Below are positions 23,338-36,675 of a stretch of DNA of 64,000 bases, one piece after another. Each line of letters begins with the position of its first letter. Within the stretch, counting starts at the first letter, position 1. This stretch comes from Ottelia alismoides (lineage: Eukaryota; Streptophyta; Magnoliopsida; Alismatales; Hydrocharitaceae), in contig JAZKJV010007258.1 in NCBI GenBank assembly GCA_037367405.1, forward strand, positions 432,915-496,914, in the 5' to 3' direction. The notes under the pieces were generated by a model, which was not told the DNA's origin, did no database searches, and worked only from the letters and a program-made list of their open reading frames with translations. Position numbers and translations under genes: made by a program.

Positions 23338-24875
23338 TGTTGGAGTGTATTTTCAAGGGTTTAAGTACCCGATTTTTATGTCGGACAGTCGTTGAGAATC
23401 CATAAAAATACACTTCGAATAAATAAATTACCGAACTTAACTATATTATGCACAAGGAAAAATATAGGGTAAGTTAGGGTCGAATCCACAGGGACAGGAA
23501 GACTCTGCACTTTATTTTGCAAATAAACATACTTTATAAATCTATGAGTTTGTTGCAAGATGTTTGAATAACAAAAATTGAAATGAAAGTTGGAAGGACA
23601 ATAGTGCAGGTCGGTAAGTGTTGACTACTCCGCTTCTATGCGACAACTTCCAATCGGACTCGTACGTGTTAACTCTTTGTGAAATTGGATATTCTGGCGA
23701 GGCGAGTTGGATGTGATTACAACCATGAATCAAGTCCGAACCTCGTATCACGTCCCAATTCTCCAAGAGTCGAGGATAATCACCGTTAGGTACGGATCGT
23801 CACGATAGTGTTGACGAATAACTGCACGAAAGAGAAGATAACAAAATAAGATTGATGTAAAAATATAAAGTAATAAAATAAAAGCAAAATAAAAATATGA
23901 TGGTCGGCATCTCGGGAGAAAGCTTTTGGAGTCAGATTCGCAGAGGGTCCGAGAAAATGATGATTGGTGGATGTCGTTTGTGTTGGATGGTTTTTGGTGG
24001 CACTCGGGGTGGAGTCTCAGGAGTCGGATTCATTGAGGGTCCGAATGCACATGTCGACGAAATCACTTTGATGCTTCGTCAATAATTAAATAGATGACTA
24101 ATTATGGTGGTGGGATTTCATTGGAGTAAATGATGACGGAATAGGTTGGAAGCGGATTTGGTTGGCAAGAATGGTGATGGAATGATCGAATGGAATGTGG
24201 AGGATGATGGGTAGAATGATTCAATGCCCATGGCCCTTCTCTCATGTGTTATATATACACACATGCATGGTTGTTTCTAATGGAGAGACACATCCCTTCA
24301 CTTGGACTCATATGTCTCTTCATATAGAAATGCACCTCTTCATATTAGAATGCATCCCTTCATATTAACGTAAATCAAATTGCACCTTTCCATATGCATT
24401 TCATAATAATGGCAATTGCTATTAATTTCTAGCCACATGTTGGATAATTCAAATATTTCCAATGACCCCTTTTTTTGGATAATTATTGCTATGCCAATTA
24501 TTCCAATGTATGGTGTATTTACACCTATAACCATATAGCACAATTAATGGGCATTCACGTCCATACACTTGTCAAAAAAATTTATTGTGATTTAATGAGA
24601 ATAATCAAATAAGGATTTCGATCAATAACCCGTATTGGTTTGCAACACAATGGATTTTATCTATAAATAATAAGGGATGAAATTTATCAATTGATTAGAT
24701 TCTTTGCATGAATAACAATGTTGCCGCAAACATCAGCACAGTGTTATCTAGTGTATGGACCACTCATGAACATAGTGGCACTTTTTTTATTTTGTTTTTT
24801 ATAATATAATGTGCATTTTAACTTGGGGGTTTATCTCTAATTAACACAATTATGTGACGAGTATAGGATTCATCG
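23338..24875 (-). repeat. LTR2, shared: 5' LTR of body A and 3' LTR of body B
   Basis: 1538 bp. Its left edge abuts the PBS of A and its right edge abuts the PPT of B. In its own orientation it starts CGATGAATCC; the first T has become C. No 5 bp duplication flanks it. Confidence 0.93.
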
Positions 24876-26520
24876 TACCCCCATGCTTAAGATTTGCTAG
24901 TCCCTGGCAAAATGTAAATGAAGAATCTCAACACTCAAATGTAGAAATGAATCTTTTCCTTATTATAGGAAGAGAATAGACTCTTAGGTGACAAAATTTT
25001 ACCCTTAATTTCATAAAGTTAAAGAGTAGAAATGAATCTTTTCCTACAATGCTTGATTATCTCAAGTGTCCTTAAGATATGAATTAATGTGGAGACTTGC
25101 TCTATTCGAATCAAGTGATACCTAGCATTAATAATGTTATTAGACCTGAGGATAGACTCAAGTGTCAAATGTATGAATTGACCAAGTGCTTTCAACTACA
25201 ATCATCTAGCTCTGATACACTAAGCCAGGAAATGTTTGAGATGGCGGCTCAGAGTATTATTCCAAGCATCAACTTCATAATTAATTTAATACTCAACCCA
25301 ACTTCCTCCAACTGGCCAGCAAGAAAAATAGGTTAATGTGTGGATTATTTAGGATAAGGCTTTTTTGGTGGAGATGACTTTGCTCAGGTTTCAATGTTTA
25401 GGTATGAGAGCGGTGTGATATGAGACAATATAAATGTTCATTGTAAGATAATTTTGTTGAATAGTAGAGAAGGGGAAAATATAGATGGCATATGATGTTT
25501 ATGAGAAAAGAATTTTTGCACAATGGTTCTCCTGGTTTTTTCTTCTTTTCTCTTTTGATGGCAATATTTTTTTGTTATACTTCTTCTTCTTCTTTTGCAA
25601 TACTTCTTCTTTTTTTTCTTTTTCTTTTTTGCAATATCTCTCTTCACTTTTCAGGAGAACCAATATGCTTTAATACTTTCTTTTGGGACTTTGAAACATA
25701 AATGGACTTGTATTTTGTTGTAAATGGAGGATAGAATCTTGAAGAATATTTCTTTTTTGAAGCATAATAGAAGAAGAGGGATAAAGAAGTAGAATGAAAT
25801 GAAATAAGACAGATTATTAATGGAAGACTTTTAAAGAAGTGGTGGATTTGAGAAGTATGTAGAAAGGCAAGCTAGAGGCTGGTGCGTGATGCTTTCAAGT
25901 GTCCATAATGGGCAATTGCTTGACCAAGTTGGGAACACTCCCTTACATTTTATGGTGGACTCTCTTCCTCACATATATTTGGTGGAACACTCCCTCCTCT
26001 TCTACTCCATGATAAGCTCTCCATCTCACAAACTCTGAGCACAACCATCATCAGACCCCCTTAGCCTTTTGTATGTCAATCTAGCATCGCAGTACAAAGC
26101 TTCTGATCTTTTCAGTATATATTGTTTAAGCCCATTATTGATGTCAATGTTGATAATTGAATCGTGGAACAAGTCTCTCGATTTAAATGCAAAAGGACAA
26201 AATAGAGTCATAAGCATTGTAAGCTCAGAATCACTTTCAATCTCATAGTTCATGTGGTATTTAATGGCGAGGCTACTAATCTCCTTATAGGTAATCTTAG
26301 AGAGTTGAAGTAGGAAAAACATGCAAATGAGTGCAGAAATGTGATGTAATATACGTGAAAAATGCAATTTTTTTTTAATAGTGTCCCCCCGTGCTTATGA
26401 TTTTCCATTCCCCCATGGTAAACATATGCAGTAAAATGGTTATGCGATGATGTATGACATACGATGTGCAGTGAACAAAGAAATGACTAAGTCATGAGGG
26501 GATTTGCAGAACATGGGTTT
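24876..26520 (-). other. PPT, second PPT-like motif and non-coding 3' region of body B
   Basis: The PPT (TTAAGCATGGGGGTA on the minus strand) is 24876-24890. The second motif, CATAAGCACGGGGGGACAC, is at 26381-26399. Between them lies the counterpart of the A 3' region, including the CTT-rich microsatellite (25540-25650). No env-like gene is visible. Confidence 0.7.
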
Positions 26521-29500
26521 CTAAAATGGGCATTGATTTTTTTCATATTCAATGACGGGCTTGAGGCGTTGTCCATTCACTTGAAGTGTGGTAGATAATT
26601 TAGAATCAACTATTTCAACAGACCCATTATCATAAACTTGTGTGACAATGTATGGGCCTTTCCATTTTGACCTGAGCTTTCCTGGAAAGAGCTTTAGCTT
26701 CGCATCAAACAACCATACTTTTTTACCAATGGAAAAGGTTTTGTGAGAAATGTTGGCATTATGCCAAATCTTAACCTTTCATTGTAAATAAGGTTGTTAT
26801 CATATGCTTGTCAGCGAAGTTCAGTTAACTCATTAAGGTCAAATAGTCGATTCTGGCTGGCTTGGGTTAAATCAAGGTTACATTTTTGTATAGTCCTTAA
26901 TGATTTATGATGGATCTCGGTGGGTAGATGATAAGCTTTGCCATAAATGACGCAATACAGACTCATACCCAGAGGAGCTTTATAAGCAGTGCGATAGGCC
27001 CATAATGTTGTATTAAGGTGTTGGGACCAATCTTTGGGATCAGAACAAAAACTTTTTTGTAGAATGGTTTTTATTTCTCGATTAGAGACCTCAGCTAAGC
27101 CATTAGTTTGGGGATGATAATAGAAACTCGATGTTCAATTCCATTATTCTTCATTAGTTTTTGCACCAAGTTATTAAGAAAATGTGAACCCCCATCACTT
27201 ATAATGACCTTAGGTATGCCGAAGCGACCAAATAAATCAATCAAGAACTTGATTACAGTCACACTATCGGCAGCGCGAGTAGGGATGGCTTCGACCCATC
27301 TGGAGACGTAGTCGACTGCAAGAAGGATATATAGGTAACCATTTGATTGAGTGAAGGGACCCATGAAGTCAATGCCCCATGCATCAAAAATTTCAACTAC
27401 ATGGATAGGATTTAGAGGCATCATGTCTCTTTTTATCATAGTCCCTTTAGTTTGATGGGTAGGGCATGATTTCACAAAATCATGGGCATCCTTAAATAAA
27501 GTAGGCTATAAAAAACCACATTGGAGTACTTTTGCAGTTGTACATTTTCCGGAGTGATGTCCACCACACCCAAAAGTGTGGTAATGAGATAGGACACTTG
27601 GAAGTTCAAGATCATGTATACAACGTCTCCATATACAATTGGTCCCTTCCCAAAATAATAAAGGATCTTCCCAATGGTAGTATCGAGAATCAGCTGTGAA
27701 TCGATCTCATTTTGCCTTAGGCCAATCCTTGGGAATTTGAGATGTGACTTAGTTTACCATATCAGCAAACCATGGTAGTTGTGACAATGCAAGGATGGAT
27801 TCATCAGGAAAGGTTTCCGATATGGGAATGTGTTGGTCGGTTTGTTTTGTACAGACTCATGGAGTCTGGAGAGATGGTCGACCACAACATTTTCTGCTCC
27901 TGCCTTATCTTTGATTTCAATGTTAAATTCTTGCAGCAAGAGTAGCCATCTAATCAATCGCGATTTCGAATCTTTCTTGGAGAGTAGGTGGCGCAGTGCA
28001 GTGTGGTCAGTTTAAACAACCACATGTGAACCCAAAAGGTACGACCTAAATTTTTCATGTGCAAAAACAACTGCTAGCAATTCTTTTTCAGTGACTGTGT
28101 AGTTTTTTTGTGCATCATCAAGTGTTCTGCTAGCATAATGGATGGAAATTGGTTTTCCATCTTTTCTTTAGCCTAGTACAGCCCATATTGCATAATCTGA
28201 TGCATCACACATTATTTCAAAGTCTAAGGTCCAATCAGGGGACTGTAGAATTGGTGCTTTGGTAATAGACCTTATTAATGTCTCAAAGGATCTGAGGGCA
28301 TCATCAGAAAATTGAAATGCTCGATCCTTTGAGAGTAACTTAGTAAGATGTTTAGCGATTTTTAGAAAATCATTTATGAATCTTCTATAGAAGCCAACAT
28401 GTCCTAAAAATGATTTATCACCTTTGAGTGATGTAGGTGGGGAGAGGTGAGTTGTGGTCTCAATTTTTGATGAGTCAACTTCCAAACCTTTTTTAGAGAC
28501 AATATGGCCTAGAACAATGCCTTTGGTGACCATAAAATGTGACTGTTCAAATGATAAGACTAAGTTCACCTCAATGCATTTTTACAATATGCGATCAAGA
28601 AATCCAAGGCAATCAAAGAAGGAGTCACCAAATACAGAGAAATCATCCATAAATACTTCCATAAAATCTCCCACCATATCGGCAAATGTGACTAGCATAC
28701 ATCGTTGGAAGGTAGCCGGCACATTACACAGCCCAAAGGGCATCCGACGAAAAGTAAATGTATGGTAAGGACATGTAAATGTTGTTTTTTCATGGTCTTC
28801 ATGTGCAATGACTACCTGATTATAACCTAAGTTTCCATCAAGAAAATAAAAATATTCTCTCCCTGTAAATCTCTCGACAATTTAATCTATGAAGGGGAGG
28901 GGGAAGTGGTCCTTCTTCGTGGCGATGTTTAATTTTTTGTAATCGACACAAACCCTCCACGAAGTGGTTATACGAGTGGGGATCTCTTTACCCTAATCAT
29001 TGGTAACTATAGTAAGACAAGCTTTCTTCGGTACAACTTGTAAAGGGCTGACCCATCAACTATCTAATATTGGGTAGATGATCCCTGCACCCAACCATTT
29101 GCATATTTCCTTCTTAAGTACTTCTCGTAGATTTGGATTCAATCTTCTTTGCATTTCTCGAGAAGGTTTTGCATTGTTTTCTAAATAAAGATGGTGGGTA
29201 CAATATGATGGATTTATTCCCCGGAGATAAGATATCGTCCAACTAATTGCCCATGAAATTTTTCTCAAATTATCCATTAATTTATTTTCTTGATCTAGTT
29301 CCAAGTGGGCACTGATAATTACCGGGTATATCATATTTTCTTCATCTAAAAATACATATTTTAGATCCTTAGGTAAAGGTTTTAATTCAACTATTGGGGC
29401 ATGAATGGTCTCTTGTGAATCTTCTATTGAAATTATAGGGTGGGTGGGTGAGGTGAATGTAAGATTTTTCTCATTATTATGAAGTAATTCCAAAATAGGT

Positions 29501-30184
29501 GGTTCTAGCAAGGGCATAATCATTTCCAAAGACAAGAGAAATTAAAGCATCGAGTTCATCCCATGCTTGATCTAGTTCTAATACATCTGAATCTATCAAT
29601 GGTTCGTAAGGTTCAGTATTGATGGAATCAAGGGCTTCGGCTACTATAGTATGTTGTCCTTCAAATAAATTATCATTCAAAGTCAAAGTCGCCTCAAGAG
29701 GATCCCTAGCGAGGTTTAAGGGGGCTAAATCTTCTATAATTCGTTTTGTTGTTGAACATTCCTCGATCCGTCCGCAATCCTCAGTATCATGTTCTTCAGA
29801 TGTGGGGGCGATAAGATCGACAGGAACAATCTGGCCATTGACTTTAAATTCTACTTTCCCAACCTCATAATCAAAATGAGCCTTGACAGTGGCTAAGAAT
29901 GGTCTTCCGAGTATAATAGGAGTTTGAGAAAGTGTTTTGGCTGGGTCCCTATCCAGTACGATAAAATCGACTGGGAACTGATGTCCTTGGACTGTGACTA
30001 AAACGTCTTCCAATATTCCTAATGGCCTTTTTACAGACCCATCAGCTAATTGTAAAATCATAGAAATGGTTTTTAGTTGACCTATTGCATAATATTTTAG
30101 TACGGCTGTTGGGAGGAGATTTATCGAGGCACCATTATCAAGTAGGGTGCGCTCAAAAGTCATATTCCCAATGATGCATTTCAC
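26521..30184 (-). pseudogene. Protease-RT-RNase H-integrase region of body B (Athila-like pol), decayed
   Basis: Protease (about 29880-30184) has FERTLLDNGASINLLP with an intact DNG triad and ILGRPFL. An acidic linker (29477-29800) follows. RT and RNase H lie at 27750-29100, with [33 protein letters not shown] and CDASDYAIWAVLG; the polymerase-site part (28600-28850) is broken by frame changes. Integrase (26990-27550) keeps GIDFMGPF and ISDGGSH, but a 4 nt deletion near 27118, compared with A, shifts the frame before the catalytic Glu. The C-terminal module (26521-26712) reads SKWKGPYIVTQVYDNGSVEIVD. Most pieces keep one frame, so B looks somewhat less scrambled than A. Confidence 0.88.
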
Positions 30185-31898
30185 TAATCGGCCCCATGGT
30201 CTTTCATTTTAAGGGGAAGGAGTTGAGAAATGGCATTAGATGATGCGAGTGATAAAATAAGCCTCTCTTCCTCATGTTGGTCATTCTTTTTCTTTCCCCT
30301 TGACTTTCTTTTTGGAGTGCATTTTTCTTTTAAGAAATGTGAATACGAGGGAACTTGTTATGTAGCCTTAAGGAGGGGGATTTGTATAATAACATTGAAG
30401 AATAAAGTCTCCAAATCAGGAGTCAAAGTCGAAGGTCGCTTCTTCACTTTTCTTTGCAGGGCCTCTGGAAAGGGAATAGTTGGTTGTGTAAAGGTTGGTG
30501 GTGGGGATATAGAGGGTGGTTGTGTATTCGGTGATGATTGATCTTACATTGGTGAATCATTCGCATGTGTTTGGTGTTTGTTCTGGTGTGGTCGATATTT
30601 GAGGAGTGGTTGTGGTGCGACCCTTCTCAAGTGGATGGCATTGGCAGAGGCATTTGACTCATTTTTTCTTGTACTAGCTGAATTTCTAAAGCTCACTGGT
30701 CCTCGAGTAGGTTGTTGTGAAAAGCCAGGAGGGCGGATTTGTGAGTTGTTAGGATTTTGTACCGTTTGAGCGGGTAGTTGTGGCTGAGGTGGTAATTGAG
30801 AACGAATCTCGGTCAATTGTTTTGAACCTCAACTTGACTTCGAGAAGTTGCTTTTTAACCCCAACTTAATTCTAAGCCAGTTGTTATACGAGTTTCATCA
30901 AGTCACGATAATCAGAAGCAAGTCCATGTGATGGTGTAGTCAAGGGTTGTAGTGGTGGTTGTGCTTGTTGTGTGAATTGATTTTGATTTGACCTTTGTTG
31001 GGTGATTTGATACCCTGAATTATTGTTTGTTGGGGCCTTTCATGCAAAATTTGGATGGTACCTCCATCATGGATTATAGGTGGAGTCCCCTTCACCCAAT
31101 TAACTGCTTCAGGAGTTATTTGTTCCCCTAAAGGGATAGATGGTTGGTAAATCTCTGATTCCATAGGTGTTTGTGGAATAGGAGCTACCCTACAAACTGA
31201 CGAGGTAGTTTTCTCTGATACGAGACTCCCCATGGTTTTAGTTAATTGATCCACTTGTTTAGCCATCAACACCACTTTGTCCAATTTTGAAGCAATGATT
31301 AGAATGTCCGAGGATGTGTCTGCACTAGTTGTTTCATAGTCTATGACTTGGACTGGTCTTTTATGTCAATTGTATAGCTATATACAATAATTGTTGACAG
31401 AGTTATCTGCCATGTCCTCATATAGTTTCCATACAAAGTTCTCATCCTTACTCAAGTAGTTGCCTCCGCAAGAGCCGTCGACAACTCTCTTGTATGATTT
31501 GGTTAAGCCCTCATAAAATATTTGCACTTGCTTCCATTTTTCGATTCCATGATGTGGGCATTTACATAAAAGATCTCTAAATATTTCCCATGCTTCATGG
31601 ATTTGCTCTTTGGGTTTTTTGGTGAAGTGAGAAATGGCATGCTTAAGTGCATTGGTCTTACCAATGGGAATTATTTCTTTAAAAATGCCTCTCTCAACTC
31701 AGTCCATGATCGAATCGGGATTTCATAGCTACAAAGCCATTGGTTCGCTTTTTGTTGAAGGGAGAATGGAAAGACTCAGAGGTAAACATGTTCCTTATTT
31801 ACCTCCCCAGTGTTTAGTGTATCATAGGCTGCTATGAAATCCAGAAGGTGCATTATAGGGTCTTCGGTCTCTTCTCCCCGAAATTTGGGGAGGAAGGA
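30185..31898 (-). pseudogene. Gag of body B, C-terminal part downstream of the copia insertion
   Basis: Continues the gag interrupted at 36916: FLPKFRGEETEDPIMHL, the core motif around the CPHHGIEKWKQVQIFYEGL region (31500-31570), then the segment 30940-31284 (KQVDQLTKTMGSLVSEK) and a Gln/Pro-rich and basic tail (30544-30816). Stops and frame changes occur. Its counterpart in A is 20504-22200. Confidence 0.82.
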
Positions 31899-32139
31899 TG
31901 TTAGAGATTGCAGAAGATTTCCTTCTTTATATTCTATTGTAATCCCACGAGGGTTTTTATGTTAAGAGAATATTCTATGTGGCTATTTGTTAAGAGAATA
32001 TTCTATAGAGAATATTCTATATTCTAAAGAATATTCTATAGAATATTCTCCTTTGAGCCCTCTAGGGTTTAGTCCTATATAAGGACCCCTACACCTCTTG
32101 AATAAACAACGAATCATCTTTTTTTATCATTCTTTCACA
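31899..32139 (+). repeat. 5' LTR of element E, 241 bp
   Basis: Starts TGTTAGAGATTGCAG and ends TTTCACA. It contains a cluster of GAATATTC boxes, a TATA box (CTATATAAGG, 32075-32084) and AATAAA (32101-32106). The TATA-to-PBS distance is only about 60 nt, normal for a short-LTR copia element. Confidence 0.95.
31968..32048 (+). promoter_or_regulatory. Five GAATATTC boxes upstream of the E TATA box
   Basis: Perfect copies lie at 31968-31975, 31996-32003, 32010-32017, 32029-32036 and 32041-32048; the TATA box begins 27 bp later. GAAnnTTC is the paired half-site of heat-shock elements, and ONSEN-type copia LTRs are known to be heat-driven through such sites. Here the spacing between pairs does not hold the strict 5 bp register of a trimeric site, so heat response is a hypothesis. 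In the 3' LTR the second box has lost one T. Confidence 0.55.
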
Positions 32140-32151
32140 TGGTATCAGAGC
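32140..32151 (+). other. Primer-binding site of element E (tRNA-Met)
   Basis: TGGTATCAGAGC follows the LTR directly and is the exact copia consensus. A GC-rich, proline-coding leader (32152-32522) without a recognisable gene leads to gag. Confidence 0.95.
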
Positions 32152-32522
32152 AGCGGTCCTAGGCCGGTGTTCTGACCTAATCACCCCTCCGCCACCACCA
32201 GCCCTCCAAGTTCATCTACAACCGCGTGCCGCCTCGGGTCTCCGCACCTCCTTCCTTAGCCCCGCGCCGCCTCAGCTGAGCGTCGCCAGGGCAGCCAGGT
32301 ACCACCGCCAGGTCGGCCAGGCCTGCCTCGCTGCCAGGCGCCTCCGCCAGCCCTCCCAGGGCCTCCTTCTGCCGCCAGGCCGACTCCGCCATGCCCCCTC
32401 TTGTGCCGTCAAACGAGCATTGCCTCATCCTTCTTATTTCTTGATGAGGGTTTAGATATTTGATGATAAATTAAGGGAAGATATACTCTCTAGGTCACTT
32501 TTTCTTGACCTAAGCCGCCACA

Positions 32523-33440
32523 ATGACGTTGGCCGAGATCAAGCCCACGTACCCTACTTCTTCTTTGCTGGTACAAGGCACTTCTATCAAGTTGAAGGGC
32601 TCTGAAAATTATGTTCTATGGTCTCGGTCTTTCAAAGTGTTTGTTGGTGGCCAGCGTAAGAGCTACGTTCTTACAAAAGTTCCACCTGCGGAAACTGATA
32701 AGGACTATGAAACTTGGTTTGTTGATAATTGTCAGGTTATCACTTGGATGACGAACAGTGTCGATCCAAATATTGCTGCGAATCTTCTTTACAAAGACAC
32801 CGCTAAGGCAATGTGGGAAAACCTTGAGCGTACATATTCTCAAAAGACGACTAAGTCTCGTCTGTCAGACATATACACAAAAATTTGGTCTGCCACTGAG
32901 GGAGAATCAAGTCTTATCGAATACTACAGGCTTCTTATAAGCCTTTTTGAGGAACTCCTTATTTTTCAGCCTGCATGTTGTGATAAACAAGTAGGAGAAC
33001 GTGCTGAATGGCAGGTTTACAGATTTCTCTCAGGGCTAAATCCAAAATATAAGACTGTGAAAGATCAGTTTCTGATGGCCGATACTTTACCTACTCTTGA
33101 GACCATCTTCGGACGCTTACAGGAGCTAGAGGCTCCGATTTAGCACTCTACCACCCACACCTCCACAGAGACGATGGCCCACTATACCTCCTTAGGATAC
33201 AGAGGGCGTCATAACTATCAAGGAGGACGGGGACGTGACTCAGGGCGTGGACGTGGTCGTGAATCTGGACGCAGCCGTGACTCTGGACGCGGACGTGATC
33301 GTGGACGTGGTCGTGATTCTTCTGCTCGGTATCCAGCATGTGTACACTGTGGAAGCTGGAATCACCCTTCTGATCGCTGCTGGGCAACGTTTGGCATGCA
33401 ACCTAATGCTAACAATGCCTATTATGAAGTATCTATGATG
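32523..33440 (+). pseudogene. Gag of element E with Gly/Arg-rich tail and zinc knuckle
   Basis: The ATG at 32523 opens a frame with the copia gag pattern: LKGSENYVLWSRSFKVFV, WMTNSVDPNIA, TAKAMWENLERTYSQ, EYYRLLISLFEEL, FLSGLNPKYKTVKDQFLM. A TAG stop at 33141-33143 interrupts it. The same frame continues into a Gly/Arg/Asp-rich RNA-binding segment (33200-33320) and a CCHC knuckle, CVHCGSWNHPSDRC. A frameshift near 33430 separates it from the protease frame. The product would package element RNA. Confidence 0.87.
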
Positions 33441-36400
33441 CAACTGCAGAAACATCTACTCAGCAAACCAACGAGGCACAAACCCCATTCACTGCTTCTG
33501 AATATGCTCGCCAACGACAACTGCTGCAAGAATCTAGCCCTTCTGATAGTAATGCTTCTGCCCCTACTGCTAGCCTGGCTACTACCTCAGGTACAGTAGC
33601 AAACTCTGTCTCTGCCTCTAAGCATGCATGGATTATTGATTCTGGAGCCTCTACCCATCTGACGGGAGAAGGAAGTTTGCTAACCTCCTCCCAGCCATCT
33701 TCCTCTGTGAAGACTGTTCGGGTTGCTAATGGGGATCATTCCCCAGTAACTGTTGTTGGTACTGTCAACTTTTCTTCCAAGCTGCATCTGACAGATGTTC
33801 ATTGTGCCCCTGCTTTTCCTCTCAGCCTTCTATCAGTACAGAAGCTATGTCATCAGCTTAACTGTCATGTTATTTTTGATGAGGTTTGTTGTTATTTTCA
33901 GGACATCCGGACGAGGAAGATTTTTGGTGGGGGTCATGAGAGGAACGGCCTCTATTACCTCGACATCCCTTCTGATTCCAACTTTGCTGGTGCAGTCTCC
34001 ATCTCTGAAGATCCTTTTCTATGGCACCTTCGTCTTGGTCATCCTTCTGCTAAAGCTCTCTCCATGATGTTCCCTGAACTTTCTATGTTGAAACCCTTTG
34101 AGTGTGAAGCATGTCAGTTCGGGAAACATCATCGAACCTCCTTTCCTGCACGAACTGATCCTCGTCGTCGTACTCCTTTTGCACTTGTTCACTGTGATAT
34201 CTGGGGACCCTGTCTGGTCCGAAGTCTAAGTGGTCATAAATATTTTGCTGTCTTTGTGGATGACTACAGTCGATCATCTTGGGTTTTTCTGTTAAAGGAA
34301 CGCTCAGAAATTAACAATATTGTCAAGAATTTCTTTTACTATGTCAAAAACATCTTCTCCACTACTGTTAGAATATTTCGTTCTGATAATGCATTGGAAT
34401 TTACACAAAATGATTTGACATCCTTCTTTGCTTCCCAGGGTGCTATCCATCAAACCTCTTGCCCATATACCTCCCAACAGAATGGGGTAGCCGAAAGAAA
34501 ACTTCGACATCTCCTCGACATTGCCCGCTCTCTTCTTACCCAAATGAAGGTCCCTAAAACCTATTGGGGAGATGCTATTCTCACTGCTGTCCATCTAATC
34601 AACAGAGTTCCCTCTGTCTCCCTAAATGGCTCCACACCCTTTACCTTATTGTATCCAAATGACTCACCATTTCCTCTACCTCTGCGGATTTTTGGATGCA
34701 CCGCCTTTGTTCACAACTTTCATACTGCAGACAAATTATCGTCACGTGCAATTAAATGTGTTTTTCTGGGTTATTCCCAAACAAAGAAAGGGTATAGATT
34801 CTATGATCCTTGTGGTAAACGCTATTATATATCAGCTGATGTCACCTTTTTCGAACAAACTCGCTTCTTCAATCAAGATGTGTCTGACATACCATTAGAA
34901 CTTCCTCCTCCACCAATTGTCTATAAAAGAAAACATGTGTCCGCTCTTGTTCCTGTTCCTCTACCAGTTCCTTTGTTGCAGGAAAATATGCCATCTTCAA
35001 ATGGCCCCACCAATACTTCTCTGGATGATCCTCAGGAGCTTCCCATTGCCCTACGCAGAACAAAGAGGCAATGCACTATCCATCCTATGTCTAATTTCAC
35101 GTCCATTGATAGCCTATCATGTTCTGATAAAAGATATGCAGATGCTCTTATGACAATCTCGGTCCCAAGAGACTATCACATTGCATTACAGGACCACGGG
35201 TGGCGACAAGCTATGAATGAAGAAATGGACGCTCTCAATTCCAGAGGAACATGGGATCTAGTTCCGTGTCCCGAAGGTGTCAGGCATGTTGCCTGCAGAT
35301 GGGTCTTTACTACGAAACATTCTCCAGATGGTTCTATTGACAGACTAAAAGCAAGACTTGTGGCAAAAGGTTTTACAAAAAACATATGGAGTTGATTACT
35401 TCGAGACTTTTTCACCTGTTGCCAGGATGGGGTCTATTCGCACTATCCTCTCTGTAGCCGTGAACAAAGGCTGGCCTGTTTTTCAACTGGATGTCAAGAA
35501 CGCATTTCTATATGGTAATCTTGAGGAAGAGGTTTACATGATGCAACCCCCAGGTTACGAAGTCGAGGGGGAGTATGTTTGCCGACTTCGCAAAGCAATT
35601 TATGGTCTAAAGCAAAGTCCGAGGGCATGGTAGCACTCTGGGCTTTCAGAGAACTACATCTGACCATTCAGTCTTTGTCAGAAAACGATCAACAGGTACT
35701 GTCATACTAGTTGTATATGTGGATGACATGGTTGTTACAGGTGATGACTATAAAGGAGTGCTAGAAGTGAAGACTTTTTTGCAAAAGGTTTTTGTCACCA
35801 AGGATCTGGGGCAACTTCACTATTTTCTAGGTATAGAAGTCTTACGCACCAAGAAGGGGCTTCATATGTCAAAAAGAAAGTACTGCTTAGATATACTAAC
35901 TGAAGAGGATTACTTGGGTGCAAGCCATCTGGCATACCTGCAGAACCAAAGAAACATTCTACACCAGATGATCCTGCCTTTGAAGATACTACAAGATACA
36001 GAAGCCTGGTTGGCAAACTTCTGTACCTTACTGTTACTAGGCCAGACATATCATATGCTGTGAACAGAGCTAGCCAACACATGGAGAAACCATGCTACAG
36101 CCACTGGCAAGATGTTCTTTAGATCCTTCGCTACCTGAAGGAATCCCCTGGACGTGGTCTATTCTATGGGGCAAATGGATACACTAAGGTTGCTGCTTAT
36201 GCTGATGTTGATTATGCAAGCTCACCTGAGGATCGTCGTTCTACGACGGGCTATGCGATGATGGTAGGAGGTAACCTTGTTAGTTGGAGGAGAAAGAAGC
36301 AGACGGTGGTTTCCCGATCCAGTGCAGAGGCAGAATATAGGGCAATGGCCCAAGCCATATGCGAAATTACCTGGTTACTGTCTCTTTTGCAAGAACTCAA

Positions 36401-36668
36401 TATTGCTATCACTACTCTTGTTCCTCTATACTGCGATAACAAATCTGTCACTTATATTGCTACAAATCCTGTGTTCCATGAGAGGACCAAACACATTGAG
36501 ATCGACTGTCATTTTGTTCGTGATGCTGTACGAGAAGGCAAGATTTCTACACCACATATCTCAACAGATCTTCAGCTTGCAGACATATTCACAAAGGCCT
36601 TATCAAAGAAGCGCCTTTCCTGGATATCTTCCAAGTTGGGCATGATCGATGGATATGCTCCAACTTGA
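33441..36668 (+). pseudogene. Copia pol of element E: protease, integrase, RT, RNase H
   Basis: The protease site is WIIDSGAS (33632-33655). GAG-pre-integrase follows (LWHLRLGHPSAKAL, CEACQFGKHH). The integrase core has HCDIWGP, VFVDDYSRSSWVF, FRSDNALEF and the QQNGVAERK region (33700-34900). RT starts near 35170 (WRQAMNEEMDAL, CRWVFTTKHSPDG). A frameshift lies in the A-run near 35380. [13 protein letters not shown] and [11 protein letters not shown] follow, then a short deletion at about 35632. YVDD is at 35716-35727, with another frameshift near 35915. RNase H (36130-36665) has SRSSAEAEYRAMA and DIFTKALS, ending with TGA at 36666; one TAG lies at 36120-36122. It cannot make an active polyprotein. 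Confidence 0.9.
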
Positions 36669-36675
36669 GGGGGAG
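36669..36675 (+). other. Polypurine tract of element E
   Basis: GGGGGAG directly precedes the 3' LTR and directly follows the pol stop codon. Confidence 0.9.
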
